Assembly: GCF_000830005.1 (NCBI RefSeq)
Contig: NZ_CP010407.1
Span: 5,956,001 to 6,020,000 of the forward strand
Reading direction: 5' to 3'
Source: Streptomyces vietnamensis
GTDB taxonomy: Bacteria; Actinomycetota; Actinomycetes; Streptomycetales; Streptomycetaceae
Length of the DNA: 64,000 bases
Below are positions 25,015-34,546 of this stretch, piece by piece; the first letter of the stretch is position 1, and each line of letters begins with the position of its first letter. Made by a program: the position numbers and the translations under genes. The notes under the pieces were generated by a model that saw only the letters and a program-made list of their open reading frames with translations, made no database searches and was not told the origin of the DNA.

Positions 25015-25086
25015 TGGTCTATGGTGTAATTGGCAGCACGACTGATTCTGGTTCAGTTAGTCTAGGTTCGAGTCCTGGTAGACCAG
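25015..25086 (+). tRNA. tRNA-Gln (CTG), copy 2
   Basis: 72 nt. Acceptor TGGTCTA with TAGACCA, anticodon CTG. It differs from copy 1 at four bases that form two compensated base pairs, one in the acceptor stem and one in the T-stem. Confidence 0.95.
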
Positions 25087-25115
25087 CTCGGATCCACGGT
25101 AACGTGTGATCCAAA

Positions 25116-25188
25116 GCCCCCGTTGTGTAGCGGCCTAGCACGCCGCCCTCTCAAGGCGGTAGCGCCGGTTCGAATCCGGTCGGGGGTA
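25116..25188 (+). tRNA. tRNA-Glu (CTC), copy 4
   Basis: 73 nt, identical to the other tRNA-Glu copies. Last gene of the cluster, followed 5 bp later by a terminator. Confidence 0.96.
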
Positions 25189-25193
25189 CTCGA

Positions 25194-25229
25194 CGAAGAA
25201 GCCCTTCCCTTCGGGGGAGGGCTTCTTCG
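25194..25229 (+). terminator. Terminator of the tRNA cluster
   Basis: CGAAGAAGCCCT pairs with AGGGCTTCTTCG around a TCCCTTCGGGGG-like loop that itself folds. It ends the tRNA unit. Confidence 0.8.
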
Positions 25230-25324
25230 CTGTTCGCGTCCACCGGGTGTCCGAGCACACAACTCCGGCCCACCGCTGCGGCGTTGGAGCGGTGGGCCGG
25301 TACGAACAGGAGGGACGGAGGAGC

Positions 25325-26041
25325 TCAGCCGTTGCGGCGGAGCGCCTCGGAGAGACGGGCGGCGGCGTCGATGACCGCCTGGGCGTGCATGCGGCCCGGG
25401 TGGCGCGTCAGGCGCTCGATCGGACCCGAGACCGACACGGCGGCCACCACGCGGTTCGAGGGGCCGCGTACGGGCGCGGAGACGGACGCGACGCCCGGCT
25501 CCCGCTCGCCGATCGACTGGGCCCAGCCGCGGCGCCGTACGCCCGACAGGGCCGTCGCCGTGAAGCGGGCGCCCTGGAGGCCGCGGTGGAGCCGCTCGGG
25601 CTCCTCCCAGGCCATCAGGATCTGCGCGGACGAGCCGGCCTTCATGGTCAGCGTCGAGCCGACCGGGACGGTGTCCCGCAGGCCCGAGAGCCGCTCGGCC
25701 GCCGCCACGCAGATGCGCATGTCGCCCTGGCGCCGGTAGAGCTGGGCGCTCTCGCCGGTGACGTCGCGCAGATGCGTCAGAACCGGGCCCGCGGTCGCGA
25801 GCAGGCGGTCCTCGCCGGCCGCGGCGGCGAGCTCCGCCAGGCGCGGCCCGAGGATGAACCGGCCCTGCATGTCGCGGGCCACCATCCGGTGGTGTTCCAG
25901 TGCCACGGCCAGTCGGTGGGCCGTGGGTCGTGCGAGTCCCGTCGCCGCGACCAGTCCTGCGAGGGTGGCCGGACCGGACTCCAGGGCGCTCAGGACAAGG
26001 GCTGCCTTGTCGAGAACGCCTACGCCGCTAGAGTTGTCCAT
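25325..26041 (-). CDS. ndgR: IclR-family regulator NdgR
   Basis: 238 aa from the ATG at 26041, the usual NdgR length. N-terminal winged helix-turn-helix (GPATLAGLVAATGLARPTAHRL), then an IclR effector domain (about 75-230). NdgR activates leucine and other amino-acid genes and influences antibiotic production in Streptomyces. It is divergent from leuC across 140 bp. Inverted repeats in that gap are candidate operators, so autoregulation together with leuCD control is likely. Confidence 0.93.
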   Translation of the reverse strand: MDNSSGVGVLDKAALVLSALESGPATLAGLVAATGLARPTAHRLAVALEHHRMVARDMQGRFILGPRLAELAAAAGEDRLLATAGPVLTHLRDVTGESAQLYRRQGDMRICVAAAERLSGLRDTVPVGSTLTMKAGSSAQILMAWEEPERLHRGLQGARFTATALSGVRRRGWAQSIGEREPGVASVSAPVRGPSNRVVAAVSVSGPIERLTRHPGRMHAQAVIDAAARLSEALRRNG

Positions 26042-26124
26042 GCAACGATATTCGCGTCTCACTCTGTGAAACGCAAGTTCAATTTTTCTCGGAACCTGTG
26101 ACCCTGGTGTTGCGGCCGCACAAC
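26035..26124. promoter_or_regulatory. Candidate NdgR operators in the ndgR-leuC divergent region
   Basis: Two GTTG...CAAC inverted repeats: GTTGTCCATGCAAC (26035-26048, covering the ndgR start codon) and GTTGCGGCCGCACAAC (26109-26124). Both keep the same half-sites with 6- and 8-base centres. Assignment to NdgR rests on position only. Confidence 0.4.
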
Positions 26125-26181
26125 GGCCCGCGAAACGGGTCTCTAGTTGTGCCGGCGTAGACGTCGGCCGGAGGGAAAGCG

Positions 26182-27606
26182 ATGGGTAGGACACTCGCGG
26201 AGAAGGTCTGGGACGACCACGTCGTCCGGCGCGCCGAGGGCGAGCCCGACCTCCTCTTCATCGATCTGCACCTGCTGCACGAGGTGACCAGCCCGCAGGC
26301 CTTCGACGGTCTCCGGCAGAACGGCCGGCAGGTGCGGCGCCTCGACCTCACCATCGCCACCGAGGACCACAACACCCCGACCCTCGACATCGACAAGCCG
26401 ATCGCCGACCCGGTCTCCCGCGCCCAGCTGGAGACCCTCCGCAAGAACTGTGCCGAGTTCGGCGTCCGGCTGCATCCGCTGGGCGACGTCGAGCAGGGCG
26501 TCGTCCACGTCGTGGGCCCGCAGCTGGGTCTGACCCAGCCCGGCACCACCGTGGTCTGCGGCGACTCGCACACCTCCACGCACGGCGCCTTCGGCGCGCT
26601 GGCCTTCGGCATCGGCACCAGCCAGGTCGAGCACGTGCTCGCCACCCAGACGCTGCCGCTGGCCCGCCCGAAGACCATGGCGATCACGGTCGACGGCGAG
26701 CTGCCCGAGGACGTCACCGCCAAGGACCTGATCCTGGCGATCATCGCGAAGATCGGCACCGGCGGCGGCCAGGGCTACATCCTGGAGTACCGCGGCTCCG
26801 CCATCGAGAAGCTCTCGATGGAGGCCCGGATGACCATCTGCAACATGTCGATCGAGGCCGGCGCCCGCGCGGGCATGATCGCCCCCGACGAGACCACCTT
26901 CGCCTATCTGAAGGGCCGCGCCCACGCCCCCGAGGGCGAGGACTGGGACGCCGCCGTCGCGTACTGGAAGACCCTGAAGTCCGACGAGGACGCCGTCTTC
27001 GACGCCGAGGTCGTCATCGACGCCGCCACGCTGGCGCCGTTCGTCACCTGGGGCACCAACCCGGGCCAGGGCGCGCCGCTTTCGGCGAACGTCCCCGACC
27101 CCGCTTCGTACGAAGACGCTTCGGAGCGCCTGGCCGCCGAAAAGGCCCTGGAGTACATGGGGTTGACCGCCGGGCAGCCGCTGCGCGACATCAAGGTCGA
27201 CACCGTCTTCGTAGGCTCCTGCACCAACGGCCGCATCGAGGACCTGCGCAACGCCGCCTCCCTCCTGGAGGGCCGCAAGGTCGCCGACGGCGTCCGCATG
27301 CTGGTCGTCCCCGGCTCGGTCCGGGTCGCCCTGCAGGCCGTCGAGGAGGGCCTGGACAAGGTCTTCAAGGAGGCCGGCGCCGAATGGCGGCACGCGGGCT
27401 GCTCCATGTGCCTGGGCATGAACCCCGACCAACTGGCCCCCGGTGAGCGCTCCGCGTCCACCTCCAACCGCAACTTCGAGGGCCGGCAGGGCAAGGGCGG
27501 CCGGACGCACCTGGTCTCCCCCCAGGTCGCCGCCGCCACCGCAGTCCTGGGCCACCTGGCCTCCCCGGCCGATCTGTCCGACGTCGCCACCACCGCGGGG
27601 GTCTGA
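26182..27606 (+). CDS. leuC: 3-isopropylmalate dehydratase large subunit
   Basis: 474 aa, full-length aconitase-fold LeuC. [4Fe-4S] ligands are in FVGSCTNGR and in CSMCLGMN. The substrate loop [19 protein letters not shown] is present. With LeuD it isomerises 2- to 3-isopropylmalate in leucine synthesis. GGAGGG lies 8 bases before the ATG. leuD follows after 6 bp. Divergent NdgR is the expected regulator. Confidence 0.97.
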   Translation: MGRTLAEKVWDDHVVRRAEGEPDLLFIDLHLLHEVTSPQAFDGLRQNGRQVRRLDLTIATEDHNTPTLDIDKPIADPVSRAQLETLRKNCAEFGVRLHPLGDVEQGVVHVVGPQLGLTQPGTTVVCGDSHTSTHGAFGALAFGIGTSQVEHVLATQTLPLARPKTMAITVDGELPEDVTAKDLILAIIAKIGTGGGQGYILEYRGSAIEKLSMEARMTICNMSIEAGARAGMIAPDETTFAYLKGRAHAPEGEDWDAAVAYWKTLKSDEDAVFDAEVVIDAATLAPFVTWGTNPGQGAPLSANVPDPASYEDASERLAAEKALEYMGLTAGQPLRDIKVDTVFVGSCTNGRIEDLRNAASLLEGRKVADGVRMLVVPGSVRVALQAVEEGLDKVFKEAGAEWRHAGCSMCLGMNPDQLAPGERSASTSNRNFEGRQGKGGRTHLVSPQVAAATAVLGHLASPADLSDVATTAGV

Positions 27607-27612
27607 GGAACC

Positions 27613-28206
27613 ATGGAAGCTTTCACCACGCACACCGGCCGGGCCGTCCCGCTGCGCCGCAGCAACGTCGACACCGACCAGATCATCCCGGCGCACTGGC
27701 TGAAGAAGGTCACCCGCGACGGCTTCGAGGACGGCCTCTTCGAGGCCTGGCGCAAGGACTCCGAGTTCGTCCTCAACCGCCCCGAGCGGCAGGGCGCCAC
27801 GGTCCTGGTCGCCGGCCCCGACTTCGGCACCGGCTCCTCCCGCGAGCACGCCGTCTGGGCGCTCCAGAACTACGGCTTCCAGGCGGTCATCTCCTCCCGC
27901 TTCGCCGACATCTTCCGCGGCAACTCGCTGAAGAACGGCCTGCTGACCGTCGTCCTCCCGCAGGAGACGGTGGACGCCCTCTGGGAGCTGACCGAGGCCG
28001 ACCCGACCGCCGAGATCACCGTCGACCTGGAGGCCCGCAAGGTCCTGGCCGCCGGGATCGACGCCGACTTCGAGCTCGACGAGAACGCCCGCTGGCGTCT
28101 GCTGAACGGACTCGACGACATCAGCCTCACCCTTCAGAACGAAGCGGACATCGCCGCTTACGAGGCGGCTCGACCGGCCTTCAAGCCCCGTACAATTACG
28201 GTCTGA
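27613..28206 (+). CDS. leuD: 3-isopropylmalate dehydratase small subunit
   Basis: 197 aa. Swivelling-domain motifs [14 protein letters not shown] and [17 protein letters not shown] are intact. It forms the heterodimeric isomerase with LeuC, 6 bp upstream. A strong terminator 14 bp after the stop closes the operon, so leuB is not part of it. Confidence 0.97.
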   Translation: MEAFTTHTGRAVPLRRSNVDTDQIIPAHWLKKVTRDGFEDGLFEAWRKDSEFVLNRPERQGATVLVAGPDFGTGSSREHAVWALQNYGFQAVISSRFADIFRGNSLKNGLLTVVLPQETVDALWELTEADPTAEITVDLEARKVLAAGIDADFELDENARWRLLNGLDDISLTLQNEADIAAYEAARPAFKPRTITV

Positions 28207-28220
28207 GCAGCGCTTTTCCA

Positions 28221-28258
28221 CGACTGCGCCCCCCACCGCCCGGTGGGGGGCGCAGTCG
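28221..28258 (+). terminator. leuCD terminator
   Basis: CGACTGCGCCCCCCACC (28221-28237) pairs with GGTGGGGGGCGCAGTCG (28242-28258) around a 4-base loop: a perfect 17-bp stem. Confidence 0.85.
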
Positions 28259-28310
28259 CTTGTTGAGACCCTGTCGGGCGACAACTCGCCCTAGATGGCA
28301 CAATCGGTGC

Positions 28311-28538
28311 ATGGAACGCGACAGCCAACTCGAGCTCTACGAGGCAGTCGCAGCCCGATTGAAGGAAGCGCACACAAGGGTGCGCTCACTGCAAGTCCCG
28401 GAGGGCGTAAGGATGGCGCTGTCCCGGAAGCTGCTGGTCGTCACGGCAGCGGCGAAGCACGATCTCAAGGACGCGGCCACGCGTCTCGACCGGTTGATGA
28501 AGGACCTCGACGAGGGCCGATTCCCAGAGGACGACTGA
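28311..28538 (+). CDS. Small conserved helical protein, unknown function
   Basis: 75 aa from the ATG at 28311 (MERDSQLELYEAV). Almost wholly alpha-helical with alternating charged residues (ARLKEAHTRVRSLQVPEGVRMALSRKLLVVTAAAKHDLKDAATRLDRLMKDLDEG) and an acidic end. No signal peptide or membrane helix. Located between leuD and hupS, where Streptomyces genomes usually carry a small hypothetical gene. No good ribosome site is visible, so expression may be leaderless or the start may shift. Confidence 0.7.
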   Translation: MERDSQLELYEAVAARLKEAHTRVRSLQVPEGVRMALSRKLLVVTAAAKHDLKDAATRLDRLMKDLDEGRFPEDD

Positions 28539-28681
28539 CACCAGGAACTCCGCAACGGGACTTCCACGTTGCGGCACTAGGGTGATTAGACCGTTTCGTG
28601 TTTGATTTGCGGTATATACATGCCTAACGTGCGAAAAAGCTTGAACACTTTCGTTCTGGCAATGTCTCCGAAGGGGAAGAC

Positions 28682-29377
28682 GTGAACAAGGCGCAGCTCG
28701 TAGAAGCGATTGCCGACAAGATGGGCGGTCGTCAGCAGGCCGCCGAAGCCGTCGACCACGTGCTCGACGCCATCGTGCGTGCCGTGGTGGCCGGTGACCG
28801 GGTCTCGGTCACCGGTTTCGGCTCGTTCGAGAAGGTCGACCGGCCGGCCCGCTACGCCCGCAACCCGCAGACGGGTGAGCGGGTCCGGGTCAAGAAGACC
28901 TCCGTCCCGCGCTTCCGTGCAGGTCAGGGCTTCAAGGACCTGGTCAGCGGCTCGAAGAAGCTCCCCAAGGGCGGCGAGGTCTCCGTCAAGAAGGCCCCCA
29001 AGGGCAGCCTCACCGGTGGCGCCTCCGCGACCGTGAAGAAGGCCGCCGCGAAGAAGGCCACCACCGCCAAGAAGGCCGCCGCGAAGAAGGCGGCCCCGGT
29101 GAAGAAGGCCACGACGGCCGCGGCGAAGAAGACCACCGCCGCCGCCAAGAAGGCCACCACGGCGGCCGCGAAGAAGGCGGCCCCGGCGAAGAAGGCCACG
29201 ACGGCCGCGGCGAAGAAGACCACCGCCGCCGCCAAGAAGGCCACCCCGGCCGCCGCCGCGAAGAAGACGGTCGCCAAGAAGACCGCTCCGGCCAAGAAGG
29301 CCACGGCGAAGAAGGCGCCCGCCAAGAAGACGACGGCGCGCAAGACCACCGCCAAGAAGACCGCCGCCAAGAAGTAG
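28682..29377 (+). CDS. hupS: HU-family nucleoid protein with Lys/Ala-rich tail, HupS
   Basis: 231 aa from a GTG with GAAGGGGAAG upstream. Residues 1-95 are a canonical HU fold (MNKAQLVEAIADKMG, the DNA-binding arm NPQTGERVRVKKTSVPRF). Residues 100-231 are a histone-H1-like tail of repeated AAKK, TAAAKK and APAKK blocks. This two-part form is the spore-associated nucleoid protein of Streptomyces. An 87-bp unit within the tail is duplicated. The AT-rich leader (28585-28680) should contain the promoter. Confidence 0.95.
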   Translation: MNKAQLVEAIADKMGGRQQAAEAVDHVLDAIVRAVVAGDRVSVTGFGSFEKVDRPARYARNPQTGERVRVKKTSVPRFRAGQGFKDLVSGSKKLPKGGEVSVKKAPKGSLTGGASATVKKAAAKKATTAKKAAAKKAAPVKKATTAAAKKTTAAAKKATTAAAKKAAPAKKATTAAAKKTTAAAKKATPAAAAKKTVAKKTAPAKKATAKKAPAKKTTARKTTAKKTAAKK

Positions 29378-29397
29378 GACGCGCGGTACCGACCCGC

Positions 29398-29430
29398 CGG
29401 GCCGGGCTTCCCCTCGGGGAGCCCGGCCCG
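29398..29430 (+). terminator. hupS terminator
   Basis: CGGGCCGGGCTTCCCC pairs with GGGGAGCCCGGCCCG around a TC-containing loop, 20 bp after the hupS stop. Confidence 0.8.
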
Positions 29431-29437
29431 CGGCGCG

Positions 29438-29572
29438 TCTCGGGACGTCCCGGGTCTCAGGACGTCCCGGGTCTCAGGACCTCTCGCCTCTCAGGACCTC
29501 TCGCCTCTCAGGACCTCTCGCGTCTCAGGACGTCTTGCAGCTCGGAACGGTCTTGCGGCTCAGAACGTCTGC
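29438..29572. repeat. 17-bp intergenic tandem repeat
   Basis: Seven to eight units of about 17 bp based on TCTCAGGACCTCTCGCC and TCTCGGGACGTCCCGGG. The middle copies are nearly perfect and those on the right decay. It lies between the hupS terminator and the 3' end of the small minus-strand gene. Confidence 0.8.
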
Positions 29573-29769
29573 AGCGTCACCAGGGTGATCCGGAGCCCCG
29601 CGCCCGACGTGCCCGGCTCGGCCTCGATCCGCACCCGCTGCCCCGGACGCAGCAGCCGGAGCCCGCCCGCGTCGAAGGCCTCCGCCCCGAACTCCACGGG
29701 GGTGCCGTCGTCGAGCAGCACACTGCCGCTGCGGGTCTCGGGGTCGTACGTGAACGCGGTCGCCTGCAT
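29560..29769 (-). CDS. Small beta-rich (cold-shock/OB-like) protein
   Basis: 69 aa: MQATAFTYDPETRSGSVLLDDGTPVEFGAEAFDAGG and so on, ending RITLVTLQTF. The pattern of strand, GSVLLDDG turn, strand, then LRPGQRVRIE strongly resembles a shortened cold-shock domain without the RNP aromatic residues. Located just downstream of cofC on the same strand, 10 bp after its stop, so likely cotranscribed. Function unknown. Confidence 0.7.
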   Translation of the reverse strand: MQATAFTYDPETRSGSVLLDDGTPVEFGAEAFDAGGLRLLRPGQRVRIEAEPGTSGAGLRITLVTLQTF

Positions 29770-29779
29770 GGACCGCAGC

Positions 29780-30454
29780 CTATCCGGCCGCCGTCAGCCA
29801 CCGGGCGGCCGTCCGCGGACCGAGCCCGAGCGCCAGGGCCGCCGCCAGGTCCTCGCCGGTGTCCACGTCCCGGCGTACGGAATCCACCCTGGCGAGCAGG
29901 ATTTCCACCGCCCCCGAAGACAAATGCCGCAGCCTCGACGCGCCCCCGAATGCCGGTTCCAATTCCACCCCCGGACCCGCCGAGAGGAATGTCGTACCTA
30001 TTTCGGCGGCATCCGCGAGAAAAGCCCTCGGAAAATTACCGGCCGCGTCCAGGACCCGGGTCAGCTCCGCCGGCCGCAGCGCCGGGAGGTCCGCGTTGAG
30101 CGCCGCCACGCGCGCGTGCGGCCGCCCCGCCCGTACGGCACGGGCCCCGTGCGCGAGCGCCGCGTTGAGCCCCGCCGCCGGGGAGTCCGGCACGATCCGC
30201 GCACCCAGGGCCGCGAGCGCCGCGCCGGCCACGGGATCGTCCGTGACGACCGCCACATCCCGCACGCGCGCACAGTTAAGCACCGCACCCACGGTGTCCT
30301 CGGCGAACGCAAGGGCGAGCCGGGGGCGCAGCCGCGCCCCCGTCGCCGCGGCGAGCCTGCTCTTGGCCAGGGCAAGGGGCTTCAGGGGGACGACCAGGGA
30401 CCAGCCGTCGTCGGCGCCGGGGCGCATCGGGGGCAGCGTCTTCATCGGGGCCAT
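29780..30454 (-). CDS. cofC: 2-phospho-L-lactate/phosphoenolpyruvate guanylyltransferase (coenzyme F420 biosynthesis)
   Basis: 224 aa from the ATG at 30454 (GGGACAG just upstream; ATG at 30445 is possible). MobA-like nucleotidyltransferase fold: SLVVPLKPLALAKSRLA near the N-terminus, VVTDDPVAGAALAALGARIVPD, ALNADLPALRPAEL, and FLSAGPGVELEPAFGGASRLRH. CofC/FbiD makes the GPP-activated lactate or enolpyruvate that CofD (FbiA) transfers to Fo. Other F420 genes are not in this window. Divergent from plsC. Confidence 0.85.
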   Translation of the reverse strand: MAPMKTLPPMRPGADDGWSLVVPLKPLALAKSRLAAATGARLRPRLALAFAEDTVGAVLNCARVRDVAVVTDDPVAGAALAALGARIVPDSPAAGLNAALAHGARAVRAGRPHARVAALNADLPALRPAELTRVLDAAGNFPRAFLADAAEIGTTFLSAGPGVELEPAFGGASRLRHLSSGAVEILLARVDSVRRDVDTGEDLAAALALGLGPRTAARWLTAAG

Positions 30455-30572
30455 TCTGTCCCGCCCACGCGGTCCACCGGAGGGGCCGGGGCGTACGGTG
30501 TCACTCGACAGACCAGGAGCATGGGGCGACACTTGACCCCCTGCCAGCCAGTCCCCGGAGAAAGGTGTCCGA

Positions 30573-31325
30573 GTGCCCCGCCGCAGAATCGGCTTCTGGT
30601 ACCGCCTCGCGGCGGTCATCGCCAAACCCCCCCTGGTGGTTCTGTTCAAGCGGGACTGGCGCGGCATGGAGCACATTCCGGCCGACGGCGGTTTCATCAC
30701 CGCGGTCAACCACAACTCCTACCTGGACCCGCTGTCCTACGCGCACTACCAGTACAACACCGGCCGCGTCCCGCGCTTCCTCGCCAAGGCCGGCCTCTTC
30801 AAGGGCGGCTTCGTCGCCACCATGCTCAGGAACACCGGGCAGATCCCCGTCTACCGCGAGACGACCAACGCGCTCGACGCCTTCCGCGCCGCCGTCGACG
30901 CCATCGAGCGCGGCGAGTGCGTCGCCTTCTACCCCGAGGGCACCCTCACCCGCGACCCCGAGATGTGGCCCATGGCCGGCAAGACCGGCGCCGCCCGCGT
31001 CGCGCTGATGACCAAGGTCCCCGTCATCCCGGTGGCCCAGTGGGGCGCCAACCTCGCGATGCCGCCGTACGCCAAGGAGAACAAGCTCCGGCTGTTCCCC
31101 CGCAAGACGCTGATCGTGCAGGCGGGACCGCCCGTCGACCTCTCCCGCTTCGACGGCCTGGAGCCCACGCCCGAGGTGCTCCGCGAGGCCACCGAGGTCA
31201 TCATGGCCGCCATCACCGCCCTCCTGGAGGAGGTCCGCGGCGAGAAGGCGCCCGACGAGCCGTACGACCACCGCAAGGCCCGCCTGGAGCAGCGGCGCAG
31301 GGCCGCCGAGGAGGGCACCAAGTGA
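30573..31325 (+). CDS. plsC: 1-acyl-sn-glycerol-3-phosphate acyltransferase
   Basis: 250 aa, GTG start with GGAGAAAGG upstream. Acyltransferase motifs: NHNSYLD (HX4D catalytic), GQIPVYRET, FYPEGTLTRD (PEGT, substrate binding) and VPVIPVAQWG. The amphipathic N-terminus would associate with the membrane. It makes phosphatidic acid from lysophosphatidate. The stop overlaps the gpsA start (GTGA), linking glycerol-3-phosphate supply and acylation in one operon. Confidence 0.9.
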   Translation: MPRRRIGFWYRLAAVIAKPPLVVLFKRDWRGMEHIPADGGFITAVNHNSYLDPLSYAHYQYNTGRVPRFLAKAGLFKGGFVATMLRNTGQIPVYRETTNALDAFRAAVDAIERGECVAFYPEGTLTRDPEMWPMAGKTGAARVALMTKVPVIPVAQWGANLAMPPYAKENKLRLFPRKTLIVQAGPPVDLSRFDGLEPTPEVLREATEVIMAAITALLEEVRGEKAPDEPYDHRKARLEQRRRAAEEGTK

Positions 31326-32323
31326 CCAGGGCAGCCGTCTTCGGCAACGGATCCTGGGGCACCGCCTTCGCGATGGTGCTCGCCGACGCGGGCTGCGAGG
31401 TGAGCCTCTGGGGCCGCCGCGCCGAGCTCGCCAAGGAGATCAACGCCACCCGGACCAACCCCGACTACCTGCCGGGCGTCGAACTCCCGCGGGGGATCAC
31501 GGCCACCGCGGACCCCGCCGAGGCCGCCGCGGACGCCGACTTCACCGTCCTCGTCGTCCCCTCCCAGACCCTGCGCGGCAACCTCGCCGCCTGGAAGCCG
31601 GTGCTCGCCCCGGACACCGTGCTCGTCTCCCTCATGAAGGGCGTCGAACTCGGCACCGCCAAGCGGATGAGCGAGGTCGTCACCGAGGTCGCCGACGTGC
31701 CCGCCGACCGCGTGGCCGTCCTCACCGGCCCCAACCTGGCCAAGGAGATCGCCGCCCGGCAGCCCGCCGCCGCGGTCGTCGCCTGCTCCGACGAGACGGT
31801 CGCCCAGCGCCTCCAGACCGCCTGCATGACCCCGTACTTCCGCCCGTACACCAACACCGACGTGGTGGGCTGCGAGCTCGGCGGCGCCGTGAAGAACGTC
31901 ATCGGCCTCGCCGTCGGCATCGCCAACGGCATGGGCCTCGGCGACAACTCCAAGGCCACGCTCATCACCCGCGGCCTCGCCGAGACCACCCGGCTCGGCC
32001 TCGCCATGGGCGCCGACCCGCTCACCTTCTCCGGCCTCGCGGGCCTCGGCGACCTGGTCGCCACCTGCTCCTCGCCGCTCTCCCGGAACAACACCTTCGG
32101 CACCAACCTCGGCCGCGGGATGACCCTCCAGGAGACCATCGCGGCCACCAAGCAGACCGCGGAGGGCGTCAAGTCCTGCGAGTCCGTGCTCGATCTGGCC
32201 CGCCGCCACGGCGTCGACATGCCCATCACCGAGACCGTCGTCTCGATCGTCCACGACGGCAAGCCGCCGGTCGTCGCGCTCAAGGAGCTGATGTCGCGCT
32301 CGGCCAAGCCCGAGCGCCGCTGA
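31322..32323 (+). CDS. gpsA: NAD(P)-dependent glycerol-3-phosphate dehydrogenase
   Basis: 333 aa from the GTG at 31322 that overlaps the plsC stop. Rossmann loop GNGSWGTAFA, catalytic Lys in GAVKNVIGLAVGIANG, and GLAGLGDLVATCSSPLSRN are present. It reduces dihydroxyacetone phosphate to sn-glycerol-3-phosphate for phospholipid synthesis. The frame is open far upstream, but the coding homology starts only here. Confidence 0.95.
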   Translation: MTRAAVFGNGSWGTAFAMVLADAGCEVSLWGRRAELAKEINATRTNPDYLPGVELPRGITATADPAEAAADADFTVLVVPSQTLRGNLAAWKPVLAPDTVLVSLMKGVELGTAKRMSEVVTEVADVPADRVAVLTGPNLAKEIAARQPAAAVVACSDETVAQRLQTACMTPYFRPYTNTDVVGCELGGAVKNVIGLAVGIANGMGLGDNSKATLITRGLAETTRLGLAMGADPLTFSGLAGLGDLVATCSSPLSRNNTFGTNLGRGMTLQETIAATKQTAEGVKSCESVLDLARRHGVDMPITETVVSIVHDGKPPVVALKELMSRSAKPERR

Positions 32324-32390
32324 GCCATCCGCGCGCGGCGGCAGCGGGGCGCTCAGCAGTTCGGGAGTCGCAAGGTACGCTCATCGCGAT

Positions 32391-33530
<1,140 letters not shown>

Positions 33531-33561
33531 ACGAACCGGGCCCGGGGGCGCCGGGGTGCGG

Positions 33562-34059
33562 TCACTCGCACTCCGGCTCCAGGGCGCACGGGACGGTCCG
33601 CTCCACGGGGCCCGCGAGGTCCGTGAGCGGGCCGGCGTCGTGCGCGTACCGCGCGTCCAGGGACACCTCGACGTACGTCTTCCGGTAGACCGAGGTGAAA
33701 CGGGGCCCGTCGCCCTCGCGCCGCTCCAGCATCCAGCGCACGCCGTTCGCGGAGACGCCCTGGGACTTCGGGTCGCTCATCTTTTCGGGCCGGGGGACCC
33801 CGCAGCGCAGTACGATCGCACCGTCACCCCACCCGGCGGTCAACTCGGAGCCGGGCTCCGGGTCACTCCGCTCCAGACCCGCCACGGTGTCGGGAAGCTC
33901 CTTCGCCAGGGCCTGGCAGAGGGCGGCCTCCTCCGCCGGCGGGCTCGGGACCACGACGGACGCCGTGGCGTCCGGCGAGGAGCAGCCGACGGCGGCCGAC
34001 AGCAGGACGACGGCCGCGACGGCGGCGGGCAGGCCGAAGGGCCGGTGGGAAGACGTCAC
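33562..34059 (-). CDS. DUF3515 lipoprotein
   Basis: 165 aa from a GTG at 34059. An N-terminal hydrophobic segment ends in AVGCSS with Cys26 as a probable lipidation site. The mature part has two further Cys pairs in likely disulfide positions (ALCQALAKELP, VLRCGVPRP, TVPCALEPEC) and GVRWMLERRE. DUF3515 proteins are actinobacterial and uncharacterised. It converges on ddl, which ends 31 bp away. Confidence 0.85.
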   Translation of the reverse strand: MTSSHRPFGLPAAVAAVVLLSAAVGCSSPDATASVVVPSPPAEEAALCQALAKELPDTVAGLERSDPEPGSELTAGWGDGAIVLRCGVPRPEKMSDPKSQGVSANGVRWMLERREGDGPRFTSVYRKTYVEVSLDARYAHDAGPLTDLAGPVERTVPCALEPECE

Positions 34060-34079
34060 CGGCCAAGCGTAGACGGGGG

Positions 34080-34313
34080 CTACAGATGAACGACCGGGCA
34101 GGTGAGGGTGCGTGTGATGCCGTCCACTTGCTGGACCTTGGCGACCACCATGCGGCCCAGCTCGTCGACGGTCTCCGCCTGCGCGCGCACGATCACGTCG
34201 TACGGACCGGTCACGTCTTCGGCCTGGATGACCCCCGGGATCTTGGAGATGGTGTCGGCGACGGTCGACGCCTTGCCCACCTCGGTCTGGATGAGGATGT
34301 ACGCCTGAACCAC
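34080..34313 (-). CDS. Stand-alone Lrp/AsnC effector (RAM) domain protein
   Basis: 77 aa from a GTG at 34313 with TGGAGG 5 bases upstream. VVQAYILIQTEVGKAS to LTCPVVHL is a complete alpha-beta RAM domain (ferredoxin-like), with GPYDVIVRAQAE as the ligand-site strand. No DNA-binding domain is present. Such proteins dimerise or bind amino acids, and may modulate full-length Lrp regulators. Divergent from thiL. Confidence 0.88.
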   Translation of the reverse strand: MVQAYILIQTEVGKASTVADTISKIPGVIQAEDVTGPYDVIVRAQAETVDELGRMVVAKVQQVDGITRTLTCPVVHL

Positions 34314-34438
34314 GGAACCTCCAGGGCGACCACGAGGATCTTGTGGGAGAAAGGGACGCCACGGTACCGCGTCGCCGCGGGCCACGGGGAGACCCGCGCG
34401 TCCGGAGGCGCTCGGGGTGTGGCGTACGCAGGACAGAA

Positions 34439-34463
34439 GTTGACGGTCTACTTGACGGTACCC
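34439..34463. repeat. 12-bp direct repeat in the thiL upstream region
   Basis: TTGACGGTCTAC is followed at once by TTGACGGTACCC. Each copy offers a TTGACG -35-like hexamer, so overlapping promoters are possible. Confidence 0.5.
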
Positions 34464-34546
34464 AGCACGGTGACGGCCCGCGACCCGCGGCGCGCACAGA
34501 CGCGCCCCCGCCCGCTCGCCGGCACGAAGACACGAGGTGAGACGCG

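Noticed and set aside
24539..25188. tRNA cluster as an integration (att) site of a mobile element
   Set aside because: No integrase, no truncated tRNA copy and no foreign genes nearby; the repeats are whole tRNA units.
29438..29572. CRISPR array downstream of hupS
   Set aside because: Head-to-tail 17-bp units without spacers and no cas genes.
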